A stretch of 15,587 nucleotides of DNA from an uncultured Collinsella sp. (GCA_958415625.1 CATYZI010000046.1:1-15587); one strand, 5' to 3'; positions 7,858 through 15,468 are shown, counted from the stretch's first letter. Notes: a model not told the origin generated them from the sequence alone. Numbers and translations: made by a program.

Positions 7858-9683
7858 TCCAGGTTCCTCCCTCCGCGGAACGCGCCAAAGCCAAAGTGGT
7901 CGCAACGCAGGCAGCGGCTTGCCTCCTGGCGTGCCTCCTCCTCGGTAAGGCCCTGCTCGACCAGATTCCAATCGTGGATGCGCTCGCCGGCCTCGCGCTC
8001 GCCCAGCTCGCAGCGGCCGCACTCGTGCTTGCCCTTAAACTGCACGGTCGGCAGCTCAACGTCGAGCTTGATCTTGTGGTCAAAGCCCAGGTAGCGGTCG
8101 ATATTTGCCGAAGCAACGCGGCCGGCGTTGATGGCACGGATGACGGTGGCGGGGCCGGTCTGGCAGTCGCCGCCGCTAAAGAGGCCGTCGAAGTTGGGCA
8201 CGGCGCCATCCGAATCGGTGACCACGCAGCCCCACTTGCAGGCAATGCCTATCTCCCCAAACGGCTTGGAATCGATGTCCTGGCCAATGGCCACAAACAC
8301 GCGCTCGCAGGGAATGACGCGCTCGGGCGTGGCGGCGGCACGCGGGGCCGGACGCCCACGACGGGGCTCGCCGATAATCTGCGGCTGCACGCGCAGGCCA
8401 CTCACGCGACCTTCCTCGCCCGTCTCGATAGCGAGCGGGGCGGTCAACTCAAGCACCTCGCAGCCCTCGGCCTGGGCGCCGGCGATCTCGGCGTCCTGGG
8501 CCGTCATGTCGCAGATGCGACGGCGGTAGACGATGCTCACCTTTTCGGCACCGCAGCGCACGGCGGAGCGCGCCACGTCCATGGCCACGTTACCGCCGCC
8601 GATGACGCACACGCGCTGGCCGCTCAGGTCGGGCAGCTCGTCATCGCCGATGGCGCGCAGCATCTTGACGGCCGACTCCACGCCGGGAGCCTCTTCGCCC
8701 GGAAGGCCGAGCTTCTTATCGCTGTGGGCGCCAATGGCCAGGTAGACGGCATCGAACTCGTCGCGCAGACGGGCAAGCTCCTCGCCGTTGACGGAGTGGT
8801 CGAGCTCCACGTCGATGCCGGCGCTCAAGATCCAGTCGATCTCGGCCTGCAGGCGCTCGCGCGGCAGACGATAGCTGGGGATGCCGTAGCGCAGCATGCC
8901 GCCCAGGTGGTGGCGCTGCTCCAAGATGGTCACCTTGTGGCCCATCACGGCCAGGTAGTAAGCGCAAGAAAGACCGGCCGGGCCGCCGCCGATCACGGCG
9001 ACGCGCTTCCCGGTGTTGTCCACCACATGCGGCTTGTGGTCGTTGAGGTCGCTATGCTCAACGGCAAAACGCTTGAGGGCGAGGATGTTCATGGGGTCGT
9101 CGACCATGCCGCGGCGGCAGTGCATCTCGCAGGGATGCTCGCACACCAGGCCGCAGACGAGCGGCAGCGGATTGTTCTTGCGGATGACCTTGACGGCGTC
9201 GGCATAGCGGCCGGCCTCGACCAGCGAAATGTACCCGGGAATGTCGACGTGCGCCGGGCAGCCCGAGACGCACGGGACGCGGGCCTCGCGGTCAAAGCCG
9301 CAGGAGTGCTCACGAATGTGGTGCTCAAAATCGTCGCGGAAGCCGCGAATGGCCGTGAGTGCCATGGCGCCGGCTTCGTAGCCGATGGCGCAGTCGCTCG
9401 AAAGGTAGATGGTGCGGGCGGTGCGCTCAATCAAGTTGAGCGTGGACTCGTCGGCGCGGCCCTCGAGCACATCGGCGAGCAGGTCGCTCAGCGCGCTCAG
9501 GCCCACGCGGCAGGGCGTGCACTTGCCGCAGCTCTGGGTGGAGCACAGATTGACGAGCGCTGCCGTAAACTCAACGGGGCACGGGGCGAGCGAACTCACC
9601 GCCAGACGACGTCCGAGCGCATCGTGCAGGTCGTCCATGACGGCCTGAGCGTGGCTGCGTTCCATTACGTGCAGTCGAGCCAT
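7851..9683 (-). CDS. NuoF iron-sulfur domain fused to a GltD-like NAD(P)H flavoprotein, hydrogenase partner
   Basis: 610 residues. The N-terminal ~125 residues match only the C-terminal [4Fe-4S] part of NuoF/HydB: SCGKCTPCRVG with C52, C55, C58 and a fourth cysteine C98. The FMN/NADH-binding half of NuoF is absent. Then follows a GltD/NfnB-type module: a cysteine-rich domain (C138, C142, C177, C181, C185, C189), an FAD site GGGPAG (232-237) and a second dinucleotide site GGGNVA (362-367). A C-terminal cysteine pair region (CGRC, CLRC) closes it. It probably oxidises NAD(P)H and passes electrons to the hydrogenase encoded next, or works in reverse. The ATG at 9683 has AGGGG upstream; a GTG at 9698 is less likely. 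It is the first gene of the four-gene operon. Nucleotide specificity and any electron bifurcation cannot be read from the sequence. Confidence 0.9.
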   Translation of the reverse strand: MARLHVMERSHAQAVMDDLHDALGRRLAVSSLAPCPVEFTAALVNLCSTQSCGKCTPCRVGLSALSDLLADVLEGRADESTLNLIERTARTIYLSSDCAIGYEAGAMALTAIRGFRDDFEHHIREHSCGFDREARVPCVSGCPAHVDIPGYISLVEAGRYADAVKVIRKNNPLPLVCGLVCEHPCEMHCRRGMVDDPMNILALKRFAVEHSDLNDHKPHVVDNTGKRVAVIGGGPAGLSCAYYLAVMGHKVTILEQRHHLGGMLRYGIPSYRLPRERLQAEIDWILSAGIDVELDHSVNGEELARLRDEFDAVYLAIGAHSDKKLGLPGEEAPGVESAVKMLRAIGDDELPDLSGQRVCVIGGGNVAMDVARSAVRCGAEKVSIVYRRRICDMTAQDAEIAGAQAEGCEVLELTAPLAIETGEEGRVSGLRVQPQIIGEPRRGRPAPRAAATPERVIPCERVFVAIGQDIDSKPFGEIGIACKWGCVVTDSDGAVPNFDGLFSGGDCQTGPATVIRAINAGRVASANIDRYLGFDHKIKLDVELPTVQFKGKHECGRCELGEREAGERIHDWNLVEQGLTEEEARQEASRCLRCDHFGFGAFRGGRNLEW

Positions 9684-9747
9684 AAGATCCCCTCTCACAT
9701 GGCAGCCCGGAGGCGAGGCCGGGCGAAGTTGCTACACGCACAACACT

Positions 9748-9768
9748 GACCTAAAAAGTTGTTAGGTC
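9748..9768. promoter_or_regulatory. Perfect 7-bp inverted repeat in the hydrogenase operon leader
   Basis: GACCTAA (9748-9754) and TTAGGTC (9762-9768) are exact complements around a seven-base spacer, 65 bases before the first start codon of the hydrogenase operon. It may be a transcription factor site or a small leader hairpin. Nothing in the sequence decides which. Confidence 0.45.
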
Positions 9769-9843
9769 TCCACGCAGTTCGGCAGGCGGTATGAAATGTC
9801 ACCCTCGGCGGTGAAATAGAACATTACCGCAGATAAATGCCAT

Positions 9844-9867
9844 ATTTGGTAAAACGCGTTACCAAAT
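9844..9867. promoter_or_regulatory. Operator-like palindrome upstream of the hydrogenase operon
   Basis: ATTTGGTAA (9844-9852) and TTACCAAAT (9859-9867) are perfect 9-base inverted arms around AACGCG, a 24-base site centred on CG. The size, symmetry and central CG resemble LacI-family operators. It lies four bases from the terminator of the sugar operon and 160 bases before the hydrogenase operon start, so it most likely controls the latter. I could not identify a clear -10/-35 pair next to it. Confidence 0.6.
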
Positions 9868-9870
9868 GAC

Positions 9871-9906
9871 AATGCCCCGCCCACGCAATCACGTGGACGG
9901 GGCATT
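9871..9906 (-). terminator. Hairpin terminator of the alpha-glucoside operon
   Basis: A 15-base-pair stem (arms 9871-9885 and 9892-9906; all pairs Watson-Crick except one G-U in the minus-strand RNA) with a six-base loop starts 33 bases after the stop codon of the GH4 gene. The stem contains a GC block (GCCCCG) and ends in ATT. The following bases on the minus strand (GTCATTTGG) are only moderately T-rich, so it is strong as a hairpin but not textbook as a rho-independent terminator. Confidence 0.75.
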
Positions 9907-9939
9907 GCTCCAGGTATGCGGCCAGCGACCCTGTTGCTT

Positions 9940-11322
9940 TTACTTAAGCTCGGGCCAGTAACCCTTGTTGGCCTCGATCATGTCGTCGAGAACCTCCTTG
10001 GCGACCTTCATCGAAGGCACGGTCTTGTTCAGCGTAAAGGCCTTGAGCGCCTTCTCGTAAGAACCCTCGATCGTAGCCTCGACCACGAGCTTCTCGGAGT
10101 TCAGCTGCTGCATCATGAGGCCCTGTTGGAACAGAGGAATGTTGTCGCGGCTGATGACCTCGGGGCCATTCTTGCCAATGTAGGCAGGCAGCTCGACCAT
10201 AGCGTCGTAGGGCATGTTGGGGATAGCGCCCTTGTTCTCGCAAATGACCAGGAAGCGCTGCTTGGTGTCGTTCTTCAGAGCGATAGCCAGATCGGCAATC
10301 CAGTCGCCGTGGCTGCCCGCATAGAACGTGCTCTCGTCGATCTCGCCCGTCTTCTCGTAGTGGTCGATGCCGTCGAAGAGGTTCTTCTCACGCGTCTCCT
10401 CAACCTCGTTAGCACGGGTGCGCTCGGGGTTGGAATGCTCGACGAACTCCTTCTGCTGCAGGTAGTAGTTCAGATACGTGTTGGGCAGGTACTCCGGGAA
10501 GCACTCCATGATCTCGTACTCGCCCTTCCAGACGTAGTACCAGCTGCCCTTGGTGTGGCGGTTCTGCTCGGGGTGCTCGTCAGTGGCCTCCTCGGGCTTC
10601 TTTGCCATGAGCGAGCCCATGCCCTTGAGGTAGGAGTCGGGCAGCAGAATCTCATGCTCCTTGATGTACTCGCGCAGCTGCGGGAGCACCTCCTCGCCCT
10701 TGTGGCGAATCGAGGTGAACCAGCCAAAGTGGTTGAGGCCAAAGTAATCGTACTCGACATCCTTCTTGTCGATATCGAGTGCGGCGCAAACCACGTCGAT
10801 GATCGCAATCGGCATGTCGCAGATGTTGATGATGCGAGCGTTGGGACGCAGCACGCGGCAGCCCTCGGACACGATGGCGGCAGGGTTGGAGTAGTTGAGA
10901 ATCCAGTAGTCCTTCTTGGCGTACTTCTCAACGTCATCGATCAGCTCGACCATGGGGAAGATGGTGCGCATGCCGTAGGCAAGGCCGCCGCAGCCGCAGG
11001 TCTCCTGACCCACGCAGCCGTGACGCAGCGGAATCTTCTCGTCCTGCTCGCGCATGGCGTAGCCGCCCACGCGCATCTGGGCAAACACGAAGCTCGCGTC
11101 GGTAAAAGCCGTCTTTTTGTCGGTGGTCACCGTAAGCTTGATGTCCAGGCCAAGGTCCTCGTGCAAAATCCAGTCCACGAGCACGCCGATCTTGCGCTGA
11201 CGCTCCTCGTTGATGTCGTACAGGCGAATCTCGTCAACATCGAGCTCGTCCTTGCGCAGGGCGATGGATTTGACGATGCCGGGGGTAAAGGTGGATCCGC
11301 CACCGCACAGAGTGATGATCAT
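9940..11322 (-). CDS. 6-phospho-alpha-glucosidase, glycoside hydrolase family 4 (GlvA/MalH/AglB type)
   Basis: 460-residue cytoplasmic enzyme of family GH4, which uses NAD+ and a divalent metal (usually Mn2+) to hydrolyse phosphorylated disaccharides by a redox mechanism. The N-terminal nucleotide fold begins ITLCGGGSTFTPG. The family hallmark CDMP is at C168-D169, and a metal-binding histidine sits in GLNHFGWF (H198). CDMP is the motif found in alpha-specific members (maltose-6-phosphate-type enzymes), which matches the neighbouring alpha-glucoside-type PTS permease. It is the last gene of the operon: the ATG lies three bases after the permease stop, with GGAG nine bases before it, and a hairpin follows the stop. 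Expected products are glucose-6-phosphate and glucose; the exact disaccharide is not decided by sequence. Confidence 0.94.
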   Translation of the reverse strand: MIITLCGGGSTFTPGIVKSIALRKDELDVDEIRLYDINEERQRKIGVLVDWILHEDLGLDIKLTVTTDKKTAFTDASFVFAQMRVGGYAMREQDEKIPLRHGCVGQETCGCGGLAYGMRTIFPMVELIDDVEKYAKKDYWILNYSNPAAIVSEGCRVLRPNARIINICDMPIAIIDVVCAALDIDKKDVEYDYFGLNHFGWFTSIRHKGEEVLPQLREYIKEHEILLPDSYLKGMGSLMAKKPEEATDEHPEQNRHTKGSWYYVWKGEYEIMECFPEYLPNTYLNYYLQQKEFVEHSNPERTRANEVEETREKNLFDGIDHYEKTGEIDESTFYAGSHGDWIADLAIALKNDTKQRFLVICENKGAIPNMPYDAMVELPAYIGKNGPEVISRDNIPLFQQGLMMQQLNSEKLVVEATIEGSYEKALKAFTLNKTVPSMKVAKEVLDDMIEANKGYWPELK

Positions 11323-11325
11323 TGT

Positions 11326-12942
11326 TTACTGCTCCTTCTCAATTGCGTTCTCGACCTTGTCGCGCATCTCGGCGACCTTCATGCCAAAGATGATCTGGAT
11401 ATTGTTACCGTTGCGGTTGATACCGCTGTTGGGCACGTGATTGATGAGGTTCTCATCGACGAGGTCCGGGTTCTTAACGTTCACGCGGAGACGCGTAAAG
11501 CAGTTCTCGAGCTCCTCGATGTTGTCCTTGCCGCCAAGACCTGCGACCAGGTCGGCGATGCCCGCGTCGACGCCCTCGGCGGGAGCCGCGGCGACGGCGC
11601 CCTGCTTTACCGCGACGGACGCGGCAGCCTCACCCTCGGCAACGGACTCAGCGAGCTCGGACTCTTCCTCGCGACCAGGCGTGTGGAGGTTGAGCTTCTT
11701 GATGAGGAAGCTAAAGAGGAAGAAGTACAGCGCGGCGTTGACGACTCCGAGTACGAGCATCATCGGCCAGTTGGTCTTATCGACACCGAGGACCAGGTTG
11801 GAAACCACGATGTTGATAATGCCGCCTGCAGTCGAAGCGGGCACGGAGAGGACCTTGAGCAGGACCAGGAAGATGCCGGAAAGAACCGAGTGAACGACAA
11901 AGAGCACGGGAGCGGCAAAGACAAAGAGGAAGTCCATGGGCTCGGTGACACAGGAGAGCACGGCGGTGATGATCAGCGGGATGATAACGGCCTTGGTCTT
12001 ATCCTTGTTCCCCTTGTAAGCGGTGAAGATAAAGGCGAGACCGATACCGATGTAGGGCCACAGGTTGTTGAAGGTGTAGCTGTTGAAATACGTGCTATCG
12101 GAGAAGGGCTGGCCCGTCATTGCCATCTCGGCGACACGGATGGGATAGGCACCGGCGATAACCTGATCGCCCAGCGTAAGGGTGCCGCCCACATCGGAGA
12201 ACTGGAACGGGGTGTAGATGAGGTGGTGCAGACCGGTGGGAACGAGCAGCTTGTTGAGCATGCCGTAGATGAACAGACCGATGTTGCCCGACTCCTTAAT
12301 GATGCCGGCAACGGAGGAGATGGCACCCTGAACCGGAGGCCAAACGATGCAGAAGCCTGCGCCCATGATCCAGGAAATGATGATCATGATCAGGAACGGG
12401 AAGCGAACGCCCGAGAACATCGAAAGGGCAATGGGGAACTGCTTGTTCGAATACTTGTTGAACACGGCACCGGTGATGCAACCAAGGATGATTCCGCCAA
12501 ACACGCCGGTATCGAGCACCTGAATGCCCATAACGGTGCTCTGGCCGGTTCCGGTAAGGCCGAGCATGCCGCTCGCTTCGGCAAGAGAGCCGGTGGCGTT
12601 GAGCACGATGTTGTTAGCCTGCAGGAACAGGAAGAACGACATCAGGGCGATCAGCGAGGCGTGGCCCTTGTTCTTCTTGGCCATGGCGCCGGCGATGCCG
12701 ACGCAGAACAGAATCGAGAGGTTGTTGATGATAAACATCAGCGACTGATAGACAACGGCGCCCACGAGCTGGAACGGACCGGAGCCCAGTACGGGGACCA
12801 AAGCGCAGATGGTCTTGTTGGTCAGAATGATGCCCACGATGAGCAGAATGCCGGCAACCGAGAGATACATCATCGGCTGGACGATCGACTTCGCGAACAC
12901 CTCCAACGGCGCTTTGAAATTGAACTTCTTTTTTGCGGTCAT
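11326..12942 (-). CDS. PTS alpha-glucoside/maltose permease, EIICB (Glc superfamily)
   Basis: 538-residue membrane protein that imports and phosphorylates a sugar. Residues ~1-430 form the EIIC domain with about ten membrane segments, including the loop motifs GLHHLIYTPFQ and CVTEPMDFLF of the glucose/maltose family. An Ala/Glu-rich linker (~435-460) leads to the EIIB domain, whose phosphocysteine is C481 in ENCFTRLR. There is no fused EIIA; the separate EIIA gene two positions upstream supplies it. The ATG at 12942 is chosen over an upstream in-frame ATG at 12969 because GGGGAG sits between them at good spacing. The 99 bases between this gene and the antiterminator gene hold only weak pairing and no clear promoter, so the four genes probably form one transcript. 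Confidence 0.93.
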   Translation of the reverse strand: MTAKKKFNFKAPLEVFAKSIVQPMMYLSVAGILLIVGIILTNKTICALVPVLGSGPFQLVGAVVYQSLMFIINNLSILFCVGIAGAMAKKNKGHASLIALMSFFLFLQANNIVLNATGSLAEASGMLGLTGTGQSTVMGIQVLDTGVFGGIILGCITGAVFNKYSNKQFPIALSMFSGVRFPFLIMIIISWIMGAGFCIVWPPVQGAISSVAGIIKESGNIGLFIYGMLNKLLVPTGLHHLIYTPFQFSDVGGTLTLGDQVIAGAYPIRVAEMAMTGQPFSDSTYFNSYTFNNLWPYIGIGLAFIFTAYKGNKDKTKAVIIPLIITAVLSCVTEPMDFLFVFAAPVLFVVHSVLSGIFLVLLKVLSVPASTAGGIINIVVSNLVLGVDKTNWPMMLVLGVVNAALYFFLFSFLIKKLNLHTPGREEESELAESVAEGEAAASVAVKQGAVAAAPAEGVDAGIADLVAGLGGKDNIEELENCFTRLRVNVKNPDLVDENLINHVPNSGINRNGNNIQIIFGMKVAEMRDKVENAIEKEQ

Positions 12943-13041
12943 AGCGGTACTCCCCTTCCTTTTCCGCAAATTAAGACAGATGTGCCCTGGACAAGACCGT
13001 GAGCCTTGCCTTATATCAATCGATGTGTGGGCACGTTATGC

Positions 13042-13896
13042 CTAGAGACCAGGTTCTCCAAGCAGGTTAACAATGTGATACGCGAGATAACTCTTCTCGG
13101 CATCGGTAACGACAACGTTATAGGTAGACGACAAGTGGGCGGCTATGGCGTCCGCGCACGAGAACGCGCACGGATACTTAGTTTCATCGATTCGGAACAG
13201 CGCATCGTCATTGATCTGCCCGGCCGCGGGGTCAAGCGCCCGCTGTGCGAAAAACTGCAGGTGGCGGACGAAACGCTCATAGGGCAACGAGGTGTCGTCG
13301 AGGGTCGTAGAATAGCGCTCGGAAACAATCGCGAGCACGTCACGAACAAGCTGAACCGAAATAATCAAACGGTCGGAGCGTTGCGGCATGGTGGCGTTGA
13401 CGATATGCAGCGTAATGAAACCCTGCTCCCCCTCGCTCATCTGAATGCCCATATACTCCTTGACAATCTGCAGCGCACGGCCCGCAAGCGCATACTCCTT
13501 GCGATAGAACTGCTGGATCTCGAGCAGCAACGGATTCTCACAGGAGACGCCCTTGCGCTCGCGCTCCAAAGCAAGGCCGATATGGTCTGCGAGAGCAATG
13601 AGAATCTTGTCGTTGATATCAACATTGAGCTCTCGACGGAGCATCTGAACAATGTCCTCGGCAATCACGAGGTTGACGGTGGGGATGGACTCCAAAAGAT
13701 GTGCCAAGCGGTCAATCGTACGCGAATCCTGAGAAGTGCCCTCCTGCAGCGCATAGGTCTTTTCGACCGATGCTTCATCGATAGCGTCGCCGGTATGACG
13801 GCCAAAGCAGAGGCCTCGACCGATGACAATGAGCTCGGAGCCATCGTCCGAAGTGACCATTGCGACGTTATTGTTGAAAACTCGCTTGATAACCAC
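13042..13896 (-). CDS. LicT/BglG family PRD transcriptional antiterminator
   Basis: 284-residue RNA-binding regulator. The N-terminal CAT domain reads VIKRVFNNNVAMV and ELIVIGRGLCFG, the RNA-binding part of the family. Two PRD domains carry the four regulatory histidines, in ADHIG, TLHIVN, VRHLQFF and AYHIVN (H105, H164, H212, H274). All four are kept, so phosphorylation by HPr and by the permease should both work: the protein would bind a leader RNA and prevent termination when the sugar is being transported. The start is placed at GTG 13896, where the N-terminus aligns with LicT; in-frame GTG codons at 13908 and 13905 are alternatives, and none has a strong ribosome site, suggesting coupling to the EIIA gene that ends 18 bases upstream. 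Its likely target is the leader at 14453-14543. Confidence 0.93.
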   Translation of the reverse strand: MVIKRVFNNNVAMVTSDDGSELIVIGRGLCFGRHTGDAIDEASVEKTYALQEGTSQDSRTIDRLAHLLESIPTVNLVIAEDIVQMLRRELNVDINDKILIALADHIGLALERERKGVSCENPLLLEIQQFYRKEYALAGRALQIVKEYMGIQMSEGEQGFITLHIVNATMPQRSDRLIISVQLVRDVLAIVSERYSTTLDDTSLPYERFVRHLQFFAQRALDPAAGQINDDALFRIDETKYPCAFSCADAIAAHLSSTYNVVVTDAEKSYLAYHIVNLLGEPGL

Positions 13897-13914
13897 GGTA
13901 CCCACCACAAGAAT

Positions 13915-14427
13915 TTACTCGGAAAGCCAGACGACAGGCTCTTTAACAGCAACAGGGCCGGAAGCGTGCTCACGAAGAGTCGAGTTCTCCGAACGCTCGC
14001 ACACGATAACGAAGACCGTGGGATCGAAGCCGGCGGCGCGGACCGCGTCGAAATCGACCTCGACGAGGGGCTGGCCCGCGTCGACATGGTCACCCTGGGC
14101 AACAAGCGCATGGAAGCCCTTGCCCTCAAGTTTAACAGTGTCGATTCCGATATGCAGCATCACCTGAGCAGAGCTGTCGTCGGACATGATGCCCAGCGCG
14201 TGCTCAGTCGGAAACAGCGCCGCGACGGTGCCGGAAACAGGAGCGCACACCGTTCCCTCTTGGGGAACCACGGCAACGCCATCGCCCACGGCACGGCTGC
14301 TAAAAGCGGGGTCATTGGTTTTTTCTAGGTGAACAAGCTCGCCGGAAACGGGGGCGAGGATTTCGAACTCGGAAGTTGCAGTCTTCTGCTCATCCGAGCC
14401 GCCCATCAGGCGAGAAAAGAAACCCAT
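13915..14427 (-). CDS. PTS glucose-family EIIA component (Crr-like)
   Basis: 170-residue cytoplasmic phosphocarrier, the normal length for a free EIIA-Glc. The two active-site histidines are H76 in FPTEHALGI and H92 in MLHIGIDTV; H92 corresponds to the phosphorylated residue. The protein takes phosphate from HPr and passes it to the EIIB domain of the permease encoded two genes downstream. The ATG at 14427 is preferred to in-frame ATG codons at 14445 and 14478 because AAGGGA lies at 14437-14442 and the conserved protein starts here (MGFFSRL). It is the first gene of the operon and is preceded by a structured leader. Confidence 0.94.
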   Translation of the reverse strand: MGFFSRLMGGSDEQKTATSEFEILAPVSGELVHLEKTNDPAFSSRAVGDGVAVVPQEGTVCAPVSGTVAALFPTEHALGIMSDDSSAQVMLHIGIDTVKLEGKGFHALVAQGDHVDAGQPLVEVDFDAVRAAGFDPTVFVIVCERSENSTLREHASGPVAVKEPVVWLSE

Positions 14428-14452
14428 GGTGGCATGTCCCTTCATAAATATA

Positions 14453-14543
14453 GCCCAACCAAAATCAAGCGAATGCATCCATAGAGACGCATCCGTTCAA
14501 AGACTTTGGTTAGGCCCACGTCCGAGGGACTCGGTAACCTTCC
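14453..14543 (-). promoter_or_regulatory. Candidate antitermination leader with a RAT-like element and competing hairpin
   Basis: In the minus-strand RNA ahead of the EIIA gene two structures compete. Structure I (14543 to 14508) begins GGAAGGTTACCG, similar to the GGATTGTTACTG start I recall for RAT sites, and ends GGGCCTAACC; its arms GGTTA/TAACC enclose a CCGAG/CTCGG hairpin and an asymmetric bulge. Structure II pairs GCCTAACCAAA (14515-14505) with TTTGGTTGGGC (14463-14453), 11 pairs with one G-U, and is followed by TATATTTAT. They share eight bases, so only one can form at a time. This is the expected logic of LicT-type control. The RAT-like part is longer than the usual ~30 bases and the T tract is interrupted, so this is a candidate only. 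A TACAAT box on the minus strand (14569-14564) could be the promoter -10. Confidence 0.5.
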
Positions 14544-14609
14544 GCATTTCTTTTACGAAGGCTATTGTAGACAAGCCCAAAGCCAGAATAGTCATTATGA
14601 CCTGTGAGC

Positions 14610-14637
14610 GGTATTTTTTCTTCGATAAACGGTATTT
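14610..14637. repeat. Two direct copies of CGGTATTT, 20 bases apart
   Basis: CGGTATTT occurs at 14610-14617 and 14630-14637, a spacing of two helical turns, upstream of the possible -10 box of the sugar operon. Such spacing fits an activator or repressor binding on one face of the DNA. The match is short and could be chance. Confidence 0.35.
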
Positions 14638-14638
14638 A

Positions 14639-14668
14639 GGCAGCACTTGGGGACGTTCCTTTTCTGCC
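14639..14668. repeat. Short REP-like hairpin element
   Basis: GGCAG (14639-14643) and CTGCC (14664-14668) flank a 20-base loop containing CACTTGGGGACGTTCC. The 12 bases GCACTTGGGGAC recur in the same orientation at 3172-3183 in another intergenic region. It sits just downstream of the ferredoxin gene stop on the minus strand. It looks like a dispersed intergenic repeat of this genome, but two copies in one window do not prove it. Confidence 0.4.
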
Positions 14669-14706
14669 GGCACCCAGAGACGCTCCTTGCAGCAATTTCG
14701 TATGCG

Positions 14707-15468
14707 CTAGATGAAGAGCTCGCATTCCTTCCGCACGACGCAAACCTTGCTCAGCATCTGGGAAACAGCGGATAGCTTGTTGAGATCAAGCTTGCGAGCG
14801 CCTCGCGGACATACGGCGATGCAGCGCATGCAGGAGATGCACGCCTCGCCAGCTGCTCGCTTGGGGTCGCCCTTGTCGATAGCACAAACGGGGCACGCCG
14901 CGGCGCATGCACCGCAGGAGACGCATTCCTCTGTTGCCTCAGGTGCCATGCGGTGACCTCTGGCTTGTTTATAAGGACGATTGCCGGGAATAGAGGGCTC
15001 GGATGTATCCTCAGCCAACAGCTTTTGCTGAATTTGCTGCGCAAACTCTGCGAGCTGCGCCGCATCCTGCGCATCCGGACGACCGGCAGCAAACTGTCGC
15101 GCAATGGAATGTTCTGCAATGGCTGCAACTGCCGCGATTACCCGGAATCCCGCATGCTTCGCAACGTCCTCCAGCTCTACGAGCGTGTCCTCAAACGCGC
15201 GGTTTCCGTATACACAAACCAAAACAGTCCGAGCCCCGTTGCCGCGCACCATGCCCAACCGGTCAGCCACCACAGTCGGGATTCTACCGGCATACGCCGG
15301 CACAGAGATTACGGCCACGTCGTCCTCAGTCATCGAGACAGCGCTGAAATCTAGCCCGCTATCGGTCAGATCGACGGTAACGGTATTCTTGTCCAGTGCC
15401 CCGACCACAAGGCCAGACACCTTCCGCGTTCCACCCGTCGGACTAAACACAATTTCGAATACGCTCAT
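14707..15468 (-). CDS. EFR1-type protein: flavodoxin-like domain plus two [4Fe-4S] clusters
   Basis: 253-residue cytoplasmic electron carrier. Residues ~1-150 form a flavodoxin-like domain with the FMN phosphate loop FSPTGGTRK (8-16). Residues ~178-225 carry two ferredoxin cluster motifs, C182/C185/C188/C192 and C210/C213/C216/C220; the first ends in CPVCA and the second in CPRGA. A short tail follows with two more cysteines. The architecture matches EFR1 family proteins, common in anaerobic Firmicutes and Coriobacteriia, whose partners are mostly unknown. The ATG at 15468 has GGAGG eight bases upstream. It is transcribed alone as far as can be seen, from a promoter with a perfect TATAAT box. 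Confidence 0.92.
   Translation of the reverse strand: MSVFEIVFSPTGGTRKVSGLVVGALDKNTVTVDLTDSGLDFSAVSMTEDDVAVISVPAYAGRIPTVVADRLGMVRGNGARTVLVCVYGNRAFEDTLVELEDVAKHAGFRVIAAVAAIAEHSIARQFAAGRPDAQDAAQLAEFAQQIQQKLLAEDTSEPSIPGNRPYKQARGHRMAPEATEECVSCGACAAACPVCAIDKGDPKRAAGEACISCMRCIAVCPRGARKLDLNKLSAVSQMLSKVCVVRKECELFI

Noticed and set aside
7896..9749. Open frame of 617 codons on the plus strand opposite the flavoprotein gene.
   Set aside because: Shadow of a well-supported minus-strand gene; Ala/His/Val-rich with no recognisable motif.
9684..9870. A Rex (NADH-sensing repressor) site in front of the hydrogenase operon.
   Set aside because: No TTGTGAA-N-TTCACAA or TTGTTAA-N-TTAACAA type sequence; the palindromes present have different half-sites.
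9916..13002. Open frame of 1028 codons on the plus strand.
   Set aside because: It runs antisense to the GH4 and permease genes, whose products carry clear family motifs. Its Leu/Val/His/Asp-rich product is the mirror of high-GC codon use, and there is no domain or ribosome site.
12943..13041. A RAT/terminator pair between the antiterminator and the EIICB permease genes.
   Set aside because: Only a GGCAAG/CTTGTCC stem with a bulge and a distant GTGCCC/GGGCAC pair; no TTAC-type RAT sequence and no T tract.
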